A DNA stretch of 33,986 nucleotides. It comes from an uncultured Pirellulaceae bacterium. Its GTDB lineage: Bacteria > Planctomycetota > Planctomycetia > Pirellulales > Pirellulaceae. The stretch lies in assembly GCA_937981585.1 (NCBI GenBank), contig CALJOA010000142.1, forward strand, positions 1 through 33,986. The letters are read 5' to 3'. Position 1 is the first letter of the stretch. Every line of letters begins with the position of its first letter. The notes under the pieces were generated by a model. The model was not told where the DNA came from and searched no databases. It saw only the letters and a program-made list of their open reading frames with translations. This document shows, in pieces, positions 16,546 through 24,206 of the stretch. The position numbers were made by a program, and so were the translations under genes.

Positions 16546-17298
16546 CTACGCTCTAACTTCGATTCCTTTGGCTGCCAGTTGTTTTTTGACTTCGGCGACG
16601 GTCATGTTTCCGTCGTGAAAAATCGAAGCCGCAAGAACGGCGTGGGCTCCATGCTCGAACGCCTCGACCATGTGTTGAACCGAGTCAGCGCCACCAGAAG
16701 CGATAACCGGCAGACTGCACGCTTCCGTAACGGCGTTGAGCATCGGTAGATCGTAACCGCTGCGGGTTCCATCTCGATCGAAGCTAGTCAGTAGAATTTC
16801 GCCCGCGCCCAGTTTTTGGGCTGTCGCCGACCATTTTACTGCGTCGAGAGTTTCGGCTGTCGTTCCACTGCGCGTCAGGACTTGAAACATTCCATCGGTC
16901 ATTTTTGCGTCGATCGCAACGACGGTGCATTGTGCGCCAAAACGCACTGACATTTCATGGATTAAGTCAGGATTGCGAACGGCTGCGGAGTTGATACTGA
17001 CCTTGTCGGCTCCGGCATTCAAAAGTCGTCCGGCATCTTCGACCGATCCGATACCGCCTCCGACGGTCAGGGGAATCCCCAACTTGCGCCGAACTTTTTC
17101 CACGGTTTCCAGCATCGCGATACGATCCTGGCGTGTTGCGGTTACGTCAAGCAAAACCAATTCATCGGCGCCCTGGTCTTCGTAGTGAAACGAAAGCTCA
17201 ACCGGATCGCCGGCGTCGCGAAGGTTTTGAAATTTGACGCCTTTGACAACACGCCCGTCGTTGACGTCGAGGCAAGGAATGATTCTGGATTTTAGCAT
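16546..17298 (-). CDS. hisF: Imidazole glycerol phosphate synthase cyclase subunit
   Basis: TIM-barrel cyclase that uses ammonia from HisH to convert PRFAR to imidazole glycerol phosphate and AICAR. Length 250 aa is standard. The catalytic aspartates are D11 (IIPCLDVNDGRVVKG) and D130 (VVAIDAKM). Phosphate-binding motifs are VGGGIGS and VIASGGADS. It begins 2 nt after the hisH stop, which suits a stoichiometric HisHF complex. The 196-bp gap to the next operon gene contains the miniature inverted-repeat element. Confidence 0.97.
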   Translation of the reverse strand: MLKSRIIPCLDVNDGRVVKGVKFQNLRDAGDPVELSFHYEDQGADELVLLDVTATRQDRIAMLETVEKVRRKLGIPLTVGGGIGSVEDAGRLLNAGADKVSINSAAVRNPDLIHEMSVRFGAQCTVVAIDAKMTDGMFQVLTRSGTTAETLDAVKWSATAQKLGAGEILLTSFDRDGTRSGYDLPMLNAVTEACSLPVIASGGADSVQHMVEAFEHGAHAVLAASIFHDGNMTVAEVKKQLAAKGIEVRA

Positions 17299-17300
17299 GA

Positions 17301-17915
17301 TTAACTTTGGCCTCCGTTGGCGAACGTTTCACCGGCAATCCAGTTTTGCAAAACCTTCTGGCCCCATTCTCCGGACAGTTCCGGGTGAAACTGGCAGGCT
17401 AACATTCGGCCGCGCCAAATGCTGCTGATGAATTGTCCTCCGTACTCGGAGTTCGCGTAGCCCCAGCCCTCGGGTGGCTCGACTAACCGGAACGAATTGG
17501 CGAAATAGGCTTCGCCGGTTTGATAGGGGCCTTCGGTTTGCGGCTGAACAACGTTCCAGCCGAGCTGTGGGACTTTGACGTTGTCACCAAATCGTTTGAT
17601 CTCATGCGGAATGACACCAAGCCCAACTGACGTTTCGCATTCTTCGCTACTGCGGCCCAGCAACTGCATTCCAAGACAAATCGAAAGCGTTGCCAACTGC
17701 GGCGTGTTGATTCGCTCGATGATTGTTTCGCGAAGTCCCAGCCGGTCGATCGACTCGACGGCCGCCGCAAACGCGCCGACTCCGGGCAGTACGACATGCG
17801 ACGCAGTTTCGATATCGGATGGGCTTTCGGTGAGCTGCCATGGCTCGCCAAGCCGATCAAATGCGGCTTGAAGCGAACGGATGTTGGCCACGCCTGTGTT
17901 GATGATTTGGATCAT
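17301..17915 (-). CDS. hisH: Imidazole glycerol phosphate synthase glutaminase subunit
   Basis: Class I glutamine amidotransferase, 204 aa, supplying ammonia to HisF. The triad is visible as C80 in SICLGMQLLG with H177 and E179 in CQFHPELSG. VVLPGVGAF is the oxyanion-side motif. One small oddity: the usual YFVHSY segment reads AYFANSFRL, so the conserved histidine there is Asn. A 112-bp gap containing a REP-like hairpin separates it from the upstream hisCB gene. Confidence 0.96.
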   Translation of the reverse strand: MIQIINTGVANIRSLQAAFDRLGEPWQLTESPSDIETASHVVLPGVGAFAAAVESIDRLGLRETIIERINTPQLATLSICLGMQLLGRSSEECETSVGLGVIPHEIKRFGDNVKVPQLGWNVVQPQTEGPYQTGEAYFANSFRLVEPPEGWGYANSEYGGQFISSIWRGRMLACQFHPELSGEWGQKVLQNWIAGETFANGGQS

Positions 17916-17962
17916 TGTTTCATTCTTCGGATCAGTCGTTCGGAATCATAATCGGGCGCCCC

Positions 17963-17984
17963 AAGCGAGGGCTGTACCTCGCTT
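17963..17984. repeat. REP-like hairpin between hisCB and hisH
   Basis: AAGCGAGG (17963-17970) and CCTCGCTT (17977-17984) are perfectly complementary with a 6-nt loop, in the 112-bp gap inside the operon. Surrounding GGGCGCC and GCGCC bases can extend pairing. It could lower or stabilise downstream expression, or simply be an inserted dispersed repeat. Confidence 0.6.
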
Positions 17985-18027
17985 ACGCGCCGGGTTACCA
18001 ATTGACAGAGGCAAACTCTGTCCACCG

Positions 18028-19755
18028 TTACAAAACGCCTTTCGTGCTGGGAACCTCGCCATCGGTTCTGGTGAGGGCTTCGCGAAGCGCCTTGGCACAC
18101 GACTTGAACGCGGCCTCGGCCCGGTGATGATCATTGGTTCCGCGCAGCACGTCAATGTGTAGCGAACACTTAAGCGTCATTGCTAGTGATTGGAAAAAGT
18201 GAGTGATGTTCTCACAGGCCCACGTACCAACCATTTCACGTTCCAACTGCAAATGAATCTCCGGCCAGGGGCGACCGCTAAGATCGATCACGGTCCGTGC
18301 CATCGCTTCGTCCAGCGGTGCATAAGCATAACCAAACCGTTTGATTCCGGTTCGTCGGCCTAGCGCGGCATCGATTGCTGTTCCCAGTGCAAGGGCGCAG
18401 TCTTCGGCTGTGTGGTGATCATCCACGTGCAAGTCACCAACGCATTTGAGTTTTAGATCCATCCGGGAATGGAATGCCAGCGCGGTAAGCATGTGGTCGA
18501 GGAATCCGATCCCAGTTTCAATTTCCGTTTTGCCAGTCCCGTCGAGATTGACTTCAAGATCAATGTTGGTTTCCTTGGTCTCCCGATTGGAACTCCAGGT
18601 TCGATCACCCGACGCAGCGGAACCTGCTGCCAGCGGGATCGTTTGGGTCGCTTCGCTGGCAACGTTGCTGGGCTTGAGGGCAGCGCCAACAGCGGTTTTG
18701 TGTGGCTCGAATTCGGTTTCGGTTACGCGACAAAGTGATTGAGCGAGTCTCAAGAAATCGCCGGCTTGAACAGGGCAGGTGACCCGGATTCGGTTTTCGA
18801 GCAGCGGGTTGCCGGTGAACTTGCGAATTCCAATTCCGTCTTCTCCCAGTCCCGCCCAGATTTTTTCGGCGTTAGAAAACTCGGCGAACACAAAATTGCC
18901 TTGGGACGGAAACGGTTTGCCACCACATGACGTGATCAATTCAGTAACCAGTCCGCGAATCGCCCGAACGGCTGCAAGGTTTGACTTCATTTGATCCTGA
19001 TAATCAGACAAAGCCCGTCTGGCAGTTTCCAGCGAAACCGCGCTGACTGGAAATGGTCCCGAAGAGTTGCGAATCGTAGTGGCGTAGTCTGCTGTAGGGG
19101 CGATCAAGTATCCAACTCGCAGTCCCGCCAGCCCCCAGGCTTTGGAGAACGTTCGAACGATCATGATGTTGTCGTCGGTAGTCAAATCGGACGTGGGATC
19201 GTCATCGGCGAATTCAATGTACGCGTTGTCGACCAGTAGTTTTGCGCCGGCAGATTTTGCGGCGGAATTGACTTTGAGAATTGTCTCGGTTGAGATGTAA
19301 CCGCCGGTCGGATTGTTGGGAGACGTCAGCACAACCAACGCGGTGCTTGAATCGATCAGCCCGATCAACTTGTCGGTCGGAAAATCTCCTTCGATCCATT
19401 GAGTTGTTTCAACGCTGCCGCCGTAGTTGTGGCAGTAGATATCGACCATCTCAAACGATGGAGCGTGCGTGACGACTTTGTTTCGGTCATCTGAAATCGA
19501 ATTTCGCATGACGCGGTCGATAGATTCGTCGCCGCCTGCGGTAACAACGATCCGATCGCCTGAAACACCAACCCACTTTCCAATCAACTCTTGCAGTTCA
19601 ACGTGCGAGGGATATCGCGAAACGTAAGGAGTGCCGAGACTGCCTAGTTGATTATCCAAATCATCGATGGCGCATTGCGACTCGTTTCGGCTGAGCTGCA
19701 GCGTGATTTCATTTTTGAATTCGGGCGTTTTGTAGCCGCTGGGGTTCTTGGCCAT
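18028..19755 (-). CDS. hisCB: HisC-HisB fusion: histidinol-phosphate aminotransferase and IGP dehydratase
   Basis: 575-aa bifunctional protein. Residues 1-347 form a PLP fold-type I aminotransferase with SPNNPTG (145-151), DNAYIEF, and the Schiff-base lysine K205 in RTFSKAWGLAGLRVGY. An Ala/Ser-rich linker covers about 348-385. Residues about 386-575 are imidazole glycerol-phosphate dehydratase with GFLDHML (417-423), HVDDHHTAED (443-452), LDEAMAR, ENITHFFQSLA, GTNDHHRAEAAFK and the typical STKGVL end. The two domains catalyse steps 7 (HisB) and 8 (HisC), which are consecutive. No stop or frameshift lies between them. The familiar HisB fusion in enterobacteria is with the phosphatase, not the aminotransferase. 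Confidence 0.95.
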   Translation of the reverse strand: MAKNPSGYKTPEFKNEITLQLSRNESQCAIDDLDNQLGSLGTPYVSRYPSHVELQELIGKWVGVSGDRIVVTAGGDESIDRVMRNSISDDRNKVVTHAPSFEMVDIYCHNYGGSVETTQWIEGDFPTDKLIGLIDSSTALVVLTSPNNPTGGYISTETILKVNSAAKSAGAKLLVDNAYIEFADDDPTSDLTTDDNIMIVRTFSKAWGLAGLRVGYLIAPTADYATTIRNSSGPFPVSAVSLETARRALSDYQDQMKSNLAAVRAIRGLVTELITSCGGKPFPSQGNFVFAEFSNAEKIWAGLGEDGIGIRKFTGNPLLENRIRVTCPVQAGDFLRLAQSLCRVTETEFEPHKTAVGAALKPSNVASEATQTIPLAAGSAASGDRTWSSNRETKETNIDLEVNLDGTGKTEIETGIGFLDHMLTALAFHSRMDLKLKCVGDLHVDDHHTAEDCALALGTAIDAALGRRTGIKRFGYAYAPLDEAMARTVIDLSGRPWPEIHLQLEREMVGTWACENITHFFQSLAMTLKCSLHIDVLRGTNDHHRAEAAFKSCAKALREALTRTDGEVPSTKGVL

Positions 19756-19812
19756 TGGTCTTTCGCCAACTCAGAAACAGGACTCAGATATAGTTAATGC
19801 AGTTGGACAAAG

Positions 19813-20688
19813 TTACGGGACAAGCTGTTCGGCAGAAGTAGTGACGATGTCACAGGCTCCAGCGTTTTTCAGTTTGGGGATGATCTCGGCAAGGTCTTTT
19901 CTCAGGATCGCTGCCCGAACGGCAACCCAACCGGTGTCGCTGAGAGGGGAAACAGTCGGCGTTCGCATCGAAGGAAGAAAGCCACAGACGGCTTCCAGAT
20001 TTTCCTGAGCCACGTTAAGGTCCATCATCACGCGGCCACGGGCTTGGAGAACGGCTTTGATCAACATCGTAAAATCTTCGAGTTGTTCTTTGAGCGCTGG
20101 GTCCTGCATTGCGGCTTTGGAGGCGTACAACCGCGTGGAGGATGTCATCAACTGATCGATGATTTCCAACCCGTTGGCCCGGAGCGTTGAGCCGGTCGAC
20201 GTGTTGTCCATGATGCAATCGGCGTCCTCGGGCGGGAAGACTTCGGTTGCGCCGAAGGTTTGTAGTACTTCTGCATCGAGCTTGTTTTGGTCGATCCAAC
20301 GTTGGGCAAGATTGGGATACTCTGAAGCGACCGTGATCTTTCGATTCGGGAGCTTTCCGTCTTCAAGGATTTGGTGCGGTGCTGCGACGATCAATCGAAC
20401 TGGGTTAAGCCCGGTGTCGAGAAGTTCGACTAATTCGGTGCCGGTTTCCTCAATCCAGTCCTGGCCGGCAAATCCCAGGTCGCGTGAACCAGCGTCGAGC
20501 ATACTGATCACATTACGCGGCTTGAGGATTTTGGCGGTAAAGTTGGCCAGCGAAATATTTGGTCGATAACCGCGTTGAGAGTTACGAATCGAAATTCCAG
20601 CCGACTTGAGAAGGTCGACGACTTGGTCGAACATCCGTCCTTTGGGAAGTGCCAATCGGACTTCGGCGGGGTCGGGATTAGAAGACAT
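19813..20688 (-). CDS. hisG: ATP phosphoribosyltransferase, long form
   Basis: First enzyme of histidine synthesis, joining ATP and PRPP. With the ATG at 20688 it is 291 aa, the long form with a C-terminal ACT-like histidine-sensing domain (about 215-291), so no HisZ partner is needed. Motifs are VRLALPKGRMFD at the start, DLGFAGQDWIEE, and the PRPP loop region ADCIMDNTSTGSTLRANGLEI (quoted in part: STGSTLRANGLEI). The frame is open back to 20898, but that stretch covers the promoter, leader peptide and terminator, so 20688 is the real start. It heads the operon and is 57 nt upstream of hisCB. Confidence 0.96.
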   Translation of the reverse strand: MSSNPDPAEVRLALPKGRMFDQVVDLLKSAGISIRNSQRGYRPNISLANFTAKILKPRNVISMLDAGSRDLGFAGQDWIEETGTELVELLDTGLNPVRLIVAAPHQILEDGKLPNRKITVASEYPNLAQRWIDQNKLDAEVLQTFGATEVFPPEDADCIMDNTSTGSTLRANGLEIIDQLMTSSTRLYASKAAMQDPALKEQLEDFTMLIKAVLQARGRVMMDLNVAQENLEAVCGFLPSMRTPTVSPLSDTGWVAVRAAILRKDLAEIIPKLKNAGACDIVTTSAEQLVP

Positions 20689-20736
20689 GATTGCCCTTTG
20701 TTTCGCGGATTGGAGTGTAGTTTGGGTGAATCGGCC

Positions 20737-20766
20737 AAAAAAAAACGCTGACCTGTGGCCAGCGTT
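20737..20766 (-). terminator. his operon attenuator (intrinsic terminator)
   Basis: On the minus strand AACGCTG, GCC, ACA, GGT, CAGCGTT form a GC-rich stem (20766-20744), followed by nine T residues (20745-20737). This is a textbook Rho-independent terminator. It lies 45 nt after the leader peptide stop and ends about 48 nt before the hisG ATG, so it must be bypassed for the operon to be expressed. Confidence 0.88.
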
Positions 20767-20810
20767 CTGTGATTTGCATTTCGCAACGTCAGAATAAAAG
20801 TCCACAACCG

Positions 20811-20864
20811 TCATCCGAAAAGATGATGTGCATGATGGTGGTGTGTGTGGACGTTCGATTGCAT
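20811..20864 (-). CDS. hisL: Histidine operon leader peptide
   Basis: A 17-codon frame on the minus strand encodes MQSNVHTHHHHAHHLFG and stops at TGA. Seven of 17 residues are histidine, within codons 6-14. It lies between a strong promoter and an intrinsic terminator, directly upstream of hisG. This is the arrangement of ribosome-stalling attenuation: low charged tRNA-His stalls the ribosome on the His codons and frees downstream RNA to block the terminator. GTCCACA in codons 5-7 (plus-strand 20846-20852) pairs perfectly with TGTGGAC after the stop (20800-20806). No Shine-Dalgarno is present; the predicted transcription start falls on or next to the ATG. Confidence 0.88.
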   Translation of the reverse strand: MQSNVHTHHHHAHHLFG

Positions 20865-20870
20865 GGAGAA

Positions 20871-20898
20871 ATTTTAAGCGGTAAATGCCCGGTGTCAA
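20871..20898 (-). promoter_or_regulatory. his operon promoter
   Basis: On the minus strand TTGACA (20898-20893) is followed after 16 bp by TAAAAT (20876-20871), a near-consensus sigma-70 promoter. Six bases (TTCTCC) then separate it from the leader ATG at 20864, so transcription should begin at or next to that ATG. Confidence 0.78.
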
Positions 20899-21002
20899 CC
20901 GGTTTTTGAACGATTGGTGCTCAAGCTCACGGCGGTATCGGTGCGATCCCGCCAGATGAAGGATTAAGTAGGTCCAGCTATTACCTTTTCGAAAATCCGG
21001 CT

Positions 21003-21680
21003 TTAGCCGCCGCTGTTTTCGGCTTGCTCTGCTGAATCACCAAATCGTTTGCGGATCTGCGAAACCATTCTTGATTTGATTTGATAGATCACATTGGTCG
21101 TCACGTTATGGTCGTCGGCGATTTCTTTGGCTGGCTTATTATCCATCAACAGCCCTTTCAAAACCGACTTGTTCCGATTTTTGGATTTGGACCGTTGTTC
21201 GATCCACGCAAATATCGTTGAGACAAATTTGCTTTTCTGATCGGACTGTTTCTGTCGTCGCTCCCAAACCGAATCGAACCGCTGAGACGTTGGATTTTTG
21301 GGAAACGGAATTTCGTACATTCTCTGTTGCCAGTTCGATCCACCAACAGTGGCCAGATCACCAGAGCCTTTTGAGTAGATGTGGTTGCGCGTTATCGTAT
21401 ACAACCAACCTGGAAACGATCCGCGATTCTCAAGTTCCTGATAACTGTTAATGTTCTTGACGACTTTCGTGAAAACGTCTTGAACAACGTTCTCTCGTTC
21501 GTGAGGGCACCTCACACCTTTTTCTTTGGCCCAATCACAAATCACGGGAGAGTAAAGTTCGTAGAGCAACTCCCATGCAGCGGGATCGTCGGCCTTGAGC
21601 TGTTCGATCAAAGTCTGGCGCGGATCGCTCCCGCTTTTTTTGGTCGTATGAGCAAGGCTATCGTGTTGCGTCTCCGCCAT
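21003..21680 (-). CDS. ECF-type RNA polymerase sigma factor
   Basis: 225-aa sigma-70-family protein. Region 2 spans about 25-105 (WELLYELYSPVICDW, ENVVQDVFTKVVKNI, GSFPGWLYTITRNHI). Region 4 at about 165-215 reads LLMDNKPAKEIADDHNVTTN then VIYQIKSRMVSQIRKRF, a helix-turn-helix. The two regions are joined by a basic linker of about 60 residues rich in K, Q and R. Region 3 is absent, as in ECF factors. No anti-sigma factor is adjacent; the neighbours are the his operon and a SUFU-domain gene. Target genes are unknown. It may belong to one of the planctomycete-expanded ECF groups. Confidence 0.88.
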   Translation of the reverse strand: MAETQHDSLAHTTKKSGSDPRQTLIEQLKADDPAAWELLYELYSPVICDWAKEKGVRCPHERENVVQDVFTKVVKNINSYQELENRGSFPGWLYTITRNHIYSKGSGDLATVGGSNWQQRMYEIPFPKNPTSQRFDSVWERRQKQSDQKSKFVSTIFAWIEQRSKSKNRNKSVLKGLLMDNKPAKEIADDHNVTTNVIYQIKSRMVSQIRKRFGDSAEQAENSGG

Positions 21681-21818
21681 TGCAAACTGAGTTCCGAAAG
21701 GAAGTTACATGGATTCATGTGAATGAGAATAATTCTTATCTTATCCAAGTATTCGGCAAAGAACGAGGCAAATCGGACAAGAACTCCAATTAATAAAAAT
21801 TAGTCAGAGGCGTGGTTT

Positions 21819-23009
21819 TTAGGGAGTTTGATGTATGGCTCGATAACGTTCACCAATTTGTTGCGCCGACAGTATGTTCGACTCCAACTGCTGCTTTTGA
21901 CGAACTGAAATCGGTACCAGCCACAGTAGATTGACTGGATCCCCTCGAAAGTTTGGGAGCCTTGGGTCCTGACTAATGAAATAATCGGAATCCTTTCCCA
22001 GTAGCGCAGTTCCACAGTTTTCCAAGACGCCTGCTAGCTCGCATGTGTGACCGGCGCCCAGCCAAGTAAAGTTCCGCCAGGGATAGCTCGCCAAGTTGCT
22101 GATTTGACTCGCCACATGAGCGAGTTGTTCAGGCTGATCCGCAATCGCAATTGGCAACTCAATTGCTATTTCGATTCGGCGAAGAAGGTAGGGTTGATCG
22201 CTGAATAGTTCAACCGCCGGTTGGGGGCAAAGTGACATTCCTACCGTCGCAAGGATCAGATGTTTCTCGGTTCGATATTGAATCAAGCCCCGAGGCGGAA
22301 ACGTGCCACCATCGATGGTGAAGTATTCAGGTTCGGCGTTGCCGGCACGGAATCGAGTATCGTAGAAATCCAGCAGTGCACCCTGGAGCTGAGAAAAGGG
22401 AGTGGTGGTTGGGTCGGAAGGCGCTTTTGTGGCAGCTTCAACGTTTGACCCATACGAATCCCAAAATTGTGCGGCTTGTTTGATCCGCTGATCCAGTTTT
22501 GGATTGTCAGGCATGGGCCAGCAAAGCGGCGTTTGGTTGGCACACTGAGCCGAATAGCCATGAAAGCCCTCCAGCCCACTCCACGGTGGAATGATCGCAA
22601 GGGTCTGTTGGTTGCCTGCTTCGTCAGTTTCAATCAGCGCAACGCCGTTGCCTTCTTCAAACCAGACGATCGAAAGTTGATCCGGGTTGGGGAGAGGCTG
22701 GCCATCGCGAACGACACAATCGGTTCGAGGAAGCATCGGTGGTATGCCGGCTTGCATCTCGTCTTGGTTGATCACGTACGGACCGATGCTCAAATTACGA
22801 ACCCAGCAAGCCCGCGTCCCAAATTTCTTCCCGTGTCCCTGTTTGGGCGATTGAGTTAGATAAAGATAGACCGATCGCGAGTCGTGTTGAACGATCGCGT
22901 CAAGCGTCCCATAGGGCGAAGTCTCAAACAGCAGGACTTCCGGTTCTCTGAGCATCTCGTCAGATGGCGTGGCCGGTTGGGATTGAGATTGGTCTGTGCT
23001 TTTGTTCAT
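21819..23009 (-). CDS. Suppressor-of-fused (SUFU) domain protein
   Basis: 396 aa, no signal peptide, probably cytosolic. Residues about 210-390 resemble the bacterial SUFU domain: a TFPPRGLIQYRTEKHLILAT strand region, RRIEIAIELP, LASYPWRNFTWLGAGHTCEL, and the C-terminal NLLWLVPIS strand. Residues about 20-190 form a separate uncharacterised domain (YGTLDAIVQHDSRSVYLYLT; VWFEEGNGVALIETDEAG). Bacterial SUFU domains are known mainly from immunity proteins of polymorphic toxin systems, but no toxin gene is visible here, so that role is not claimed. Next to the sigma factor gene on the same strand with a 138-bp gap; divergent from the ABC genes. Confidence 0.7.
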   Translation of the reverse strand: MNKSTDQSQSQPATPSDEMLREPEVLLFETSPYGTLDAIVQHDSRSVYLYLTQSPKQGHGKKFGTRACWVRNLSIGPYVINQDEMQAGIPPMLPRTDCVVRDGQPLPNPDQLSIVWFEEGNGVALIETDEAGNQQTLAIIPPWSGLEGFHGYSAQCANQTPLCWPMPDNPKLDQRIKQAAQFWDSYGSNVEAATKAPSDPTTTPFSQLQGALLDFYDTRFRAGNAEPEYFTIDGGTFPPRGLIQYRTEKHLILATVGMSLCPQPAVELFSDQPYLLRRIEIAIELPIAIADQPEQLAHVASQISNLASYPWRNFTWLGAGHTCELAGVLENCGTALLGKDSDYFISQDPRLPNFRGDPVNLLWLVPISVRQKQQLESNILSAQQIGERYRAIHQTP

Positions 23010-23138
23010 AGGTAGATGGAATACCGGCGTCGATGGTTACCAACATTTCAATGAGCTGAAACAACTGGCGAAGTAATCCGGTACAATCTAGCCGCTCAGG
23101 GATCCAATCGACAGAGACAAAACGGGTTTTCAAAACCG

Positions 23139-24200
23139 ATGATAACCGAATCAGAACCGATCACAGCGGCGGTAGTTGACGATGCCAGTTTGGCGATCGA
23201 TTCACAATTGCTTTGCAAAACTTACTCCGACGGCTTGCTTTCGAGAAAGCGATTCCAAGCCCTGACCGACGTGACGTTCAGTGTGAATCAAGGCGAGATT
23301 TTTGGGTTGCTCGGTCCCAATGGTGCGGGGAAGACGACGTTTATCAAGATTCTGCTGGGCATCATTCGCAAAACTTCCGGCAGCGCAACGATGCTTGGCC
23401 AACCCGCTGGGAGCCGCAGTGGTCGGCGTTTGGTCGGATATCTACCCGAGCATCTGCGGATTCCGCCGCACCTCAACGGCTATACTGCTCTGGAGTGTTA
23501 TGGAAGTCTCAGTAATTTGCCGAAGTCTATCATTCGAGAAAAGCGTGACGGCCTACTCGAACTTGTTGGGCTGGCCGACCGCGCCAAAGACCGTTGCAAA
23601 AAATACTCCAAAGGAATGTTGCAGCGGCTGGGTTTGGCTCAGGCTCTCTTGCACGATCCGAAATTGCTAATTCTCGACGAGCCTACGGACGGGCTTGATC
23701 CGCAGGCGCGAGCCGACATGCGGGCGATCATTCGTAGGCTCAAAGACGACGGTGTCACCATTTTTCTCAACAGCCACATTCTTCAGGAAGTCGAGATGAT
23801 TTGCGATCGAGTCGCGATCCTCAATCGCGGCGTCTTGAAATACAGTGGCAAGGTCGATTCGATTGGCGAGTTTGTGGCTTCTGAAGCGGGAGTCAAAACG
23901 GGCTTGGTCGTCGACATCGATGTCCTCGGCCAGCCAGCCGCTATCAATACCGCTTTCTCAAACCACGATTTCGAAATTAAGTCCAGGACTGGTGACGAGT
24001 CGTTTACGGTTCAGTTGTCGGTGGAGGATCAGAACGGCATCGATGCGTTGGTCGATCAACTGCGGAACAACGGAGTCAGTATTCAAAGCATGAACCGGCA
24101 GCAGTTTTCACTTGAAGACGCTTTCTTGAAAATCATCACCCAAGACTCGCCCGACGACAGCGTGGAAACGCGTATGGACGAAGTCTTTCTCCAGGAATAG
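23139..24200 (+). CDS. ABC transporter ATP-binding protein
   Basis: 353-aa ATPase of the ABC-2 exporter class. Walker A is LLGPNGAGKTTF (59-68), the signature YSKGMLQRLGLAQALL, Walker B LLILDEPTDGLDP, and the switch region FLNSHILQEVEMI. About 110 residues follow the ATPase domain (for example VDIDVLGQPAAINTAF), as in many gliding or exporter-type ATPases. It is directly followed, after 6 nt, by a membrane permease gene, so the two form an exporter. Substrate is unknown. A possible -10 (TACAAT, 23082-23087) lies about 50 bp upstream but lacks a good -35. Confidence 0.93.
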   Translation: MITESEPITAAVVDDASLAIDSQLLCKTYSDGLLSRKRFQALTDVTFSVNQGEIFGLLGPNGAGKTTFIKILLGIIRKTSGSATMLGQPAGSRSGRRLVGYLPEHLRIPPHLNGYTALECYGSLSNLPKSIIREKRDGLLELVGLADRAKDRCKKYSKGMLQRLGLAQALLHDPKLLILDEPTDGLDPQARADMRAIIRRLKDDGVTIFLNSHILQEVEMICDRVAILNRGVLKYSGKVDSIGEFVASEAGVKTGLVVDIDVLGQPAAINTAFSNHDFEIKSRTGDESFTVQLSVEDQNGIDALVDQLRNNGVSIQSMNRQQFSLEDAFLKIITQDSPDDSVETRMDEVFLQE

Positions 24201-24206
24201 AACTCG

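Noticed and set aside
20689-20898. N-terminal extension of hisG starting at the ATG at 20898
   Set aside because: The extra 70 codons overlap the promoter, the leader peptide and the intrinsic terminator, and have no similarity to HisG. The family-typical start is at 20688.
21819-23009. Toxin-immunity or defence system around the SUFU gene
   Set aside because: No toxin, nuclease, secretion marker or other defence gene is adjacent. The neighbours are a sigma factor and an ABC exporter.
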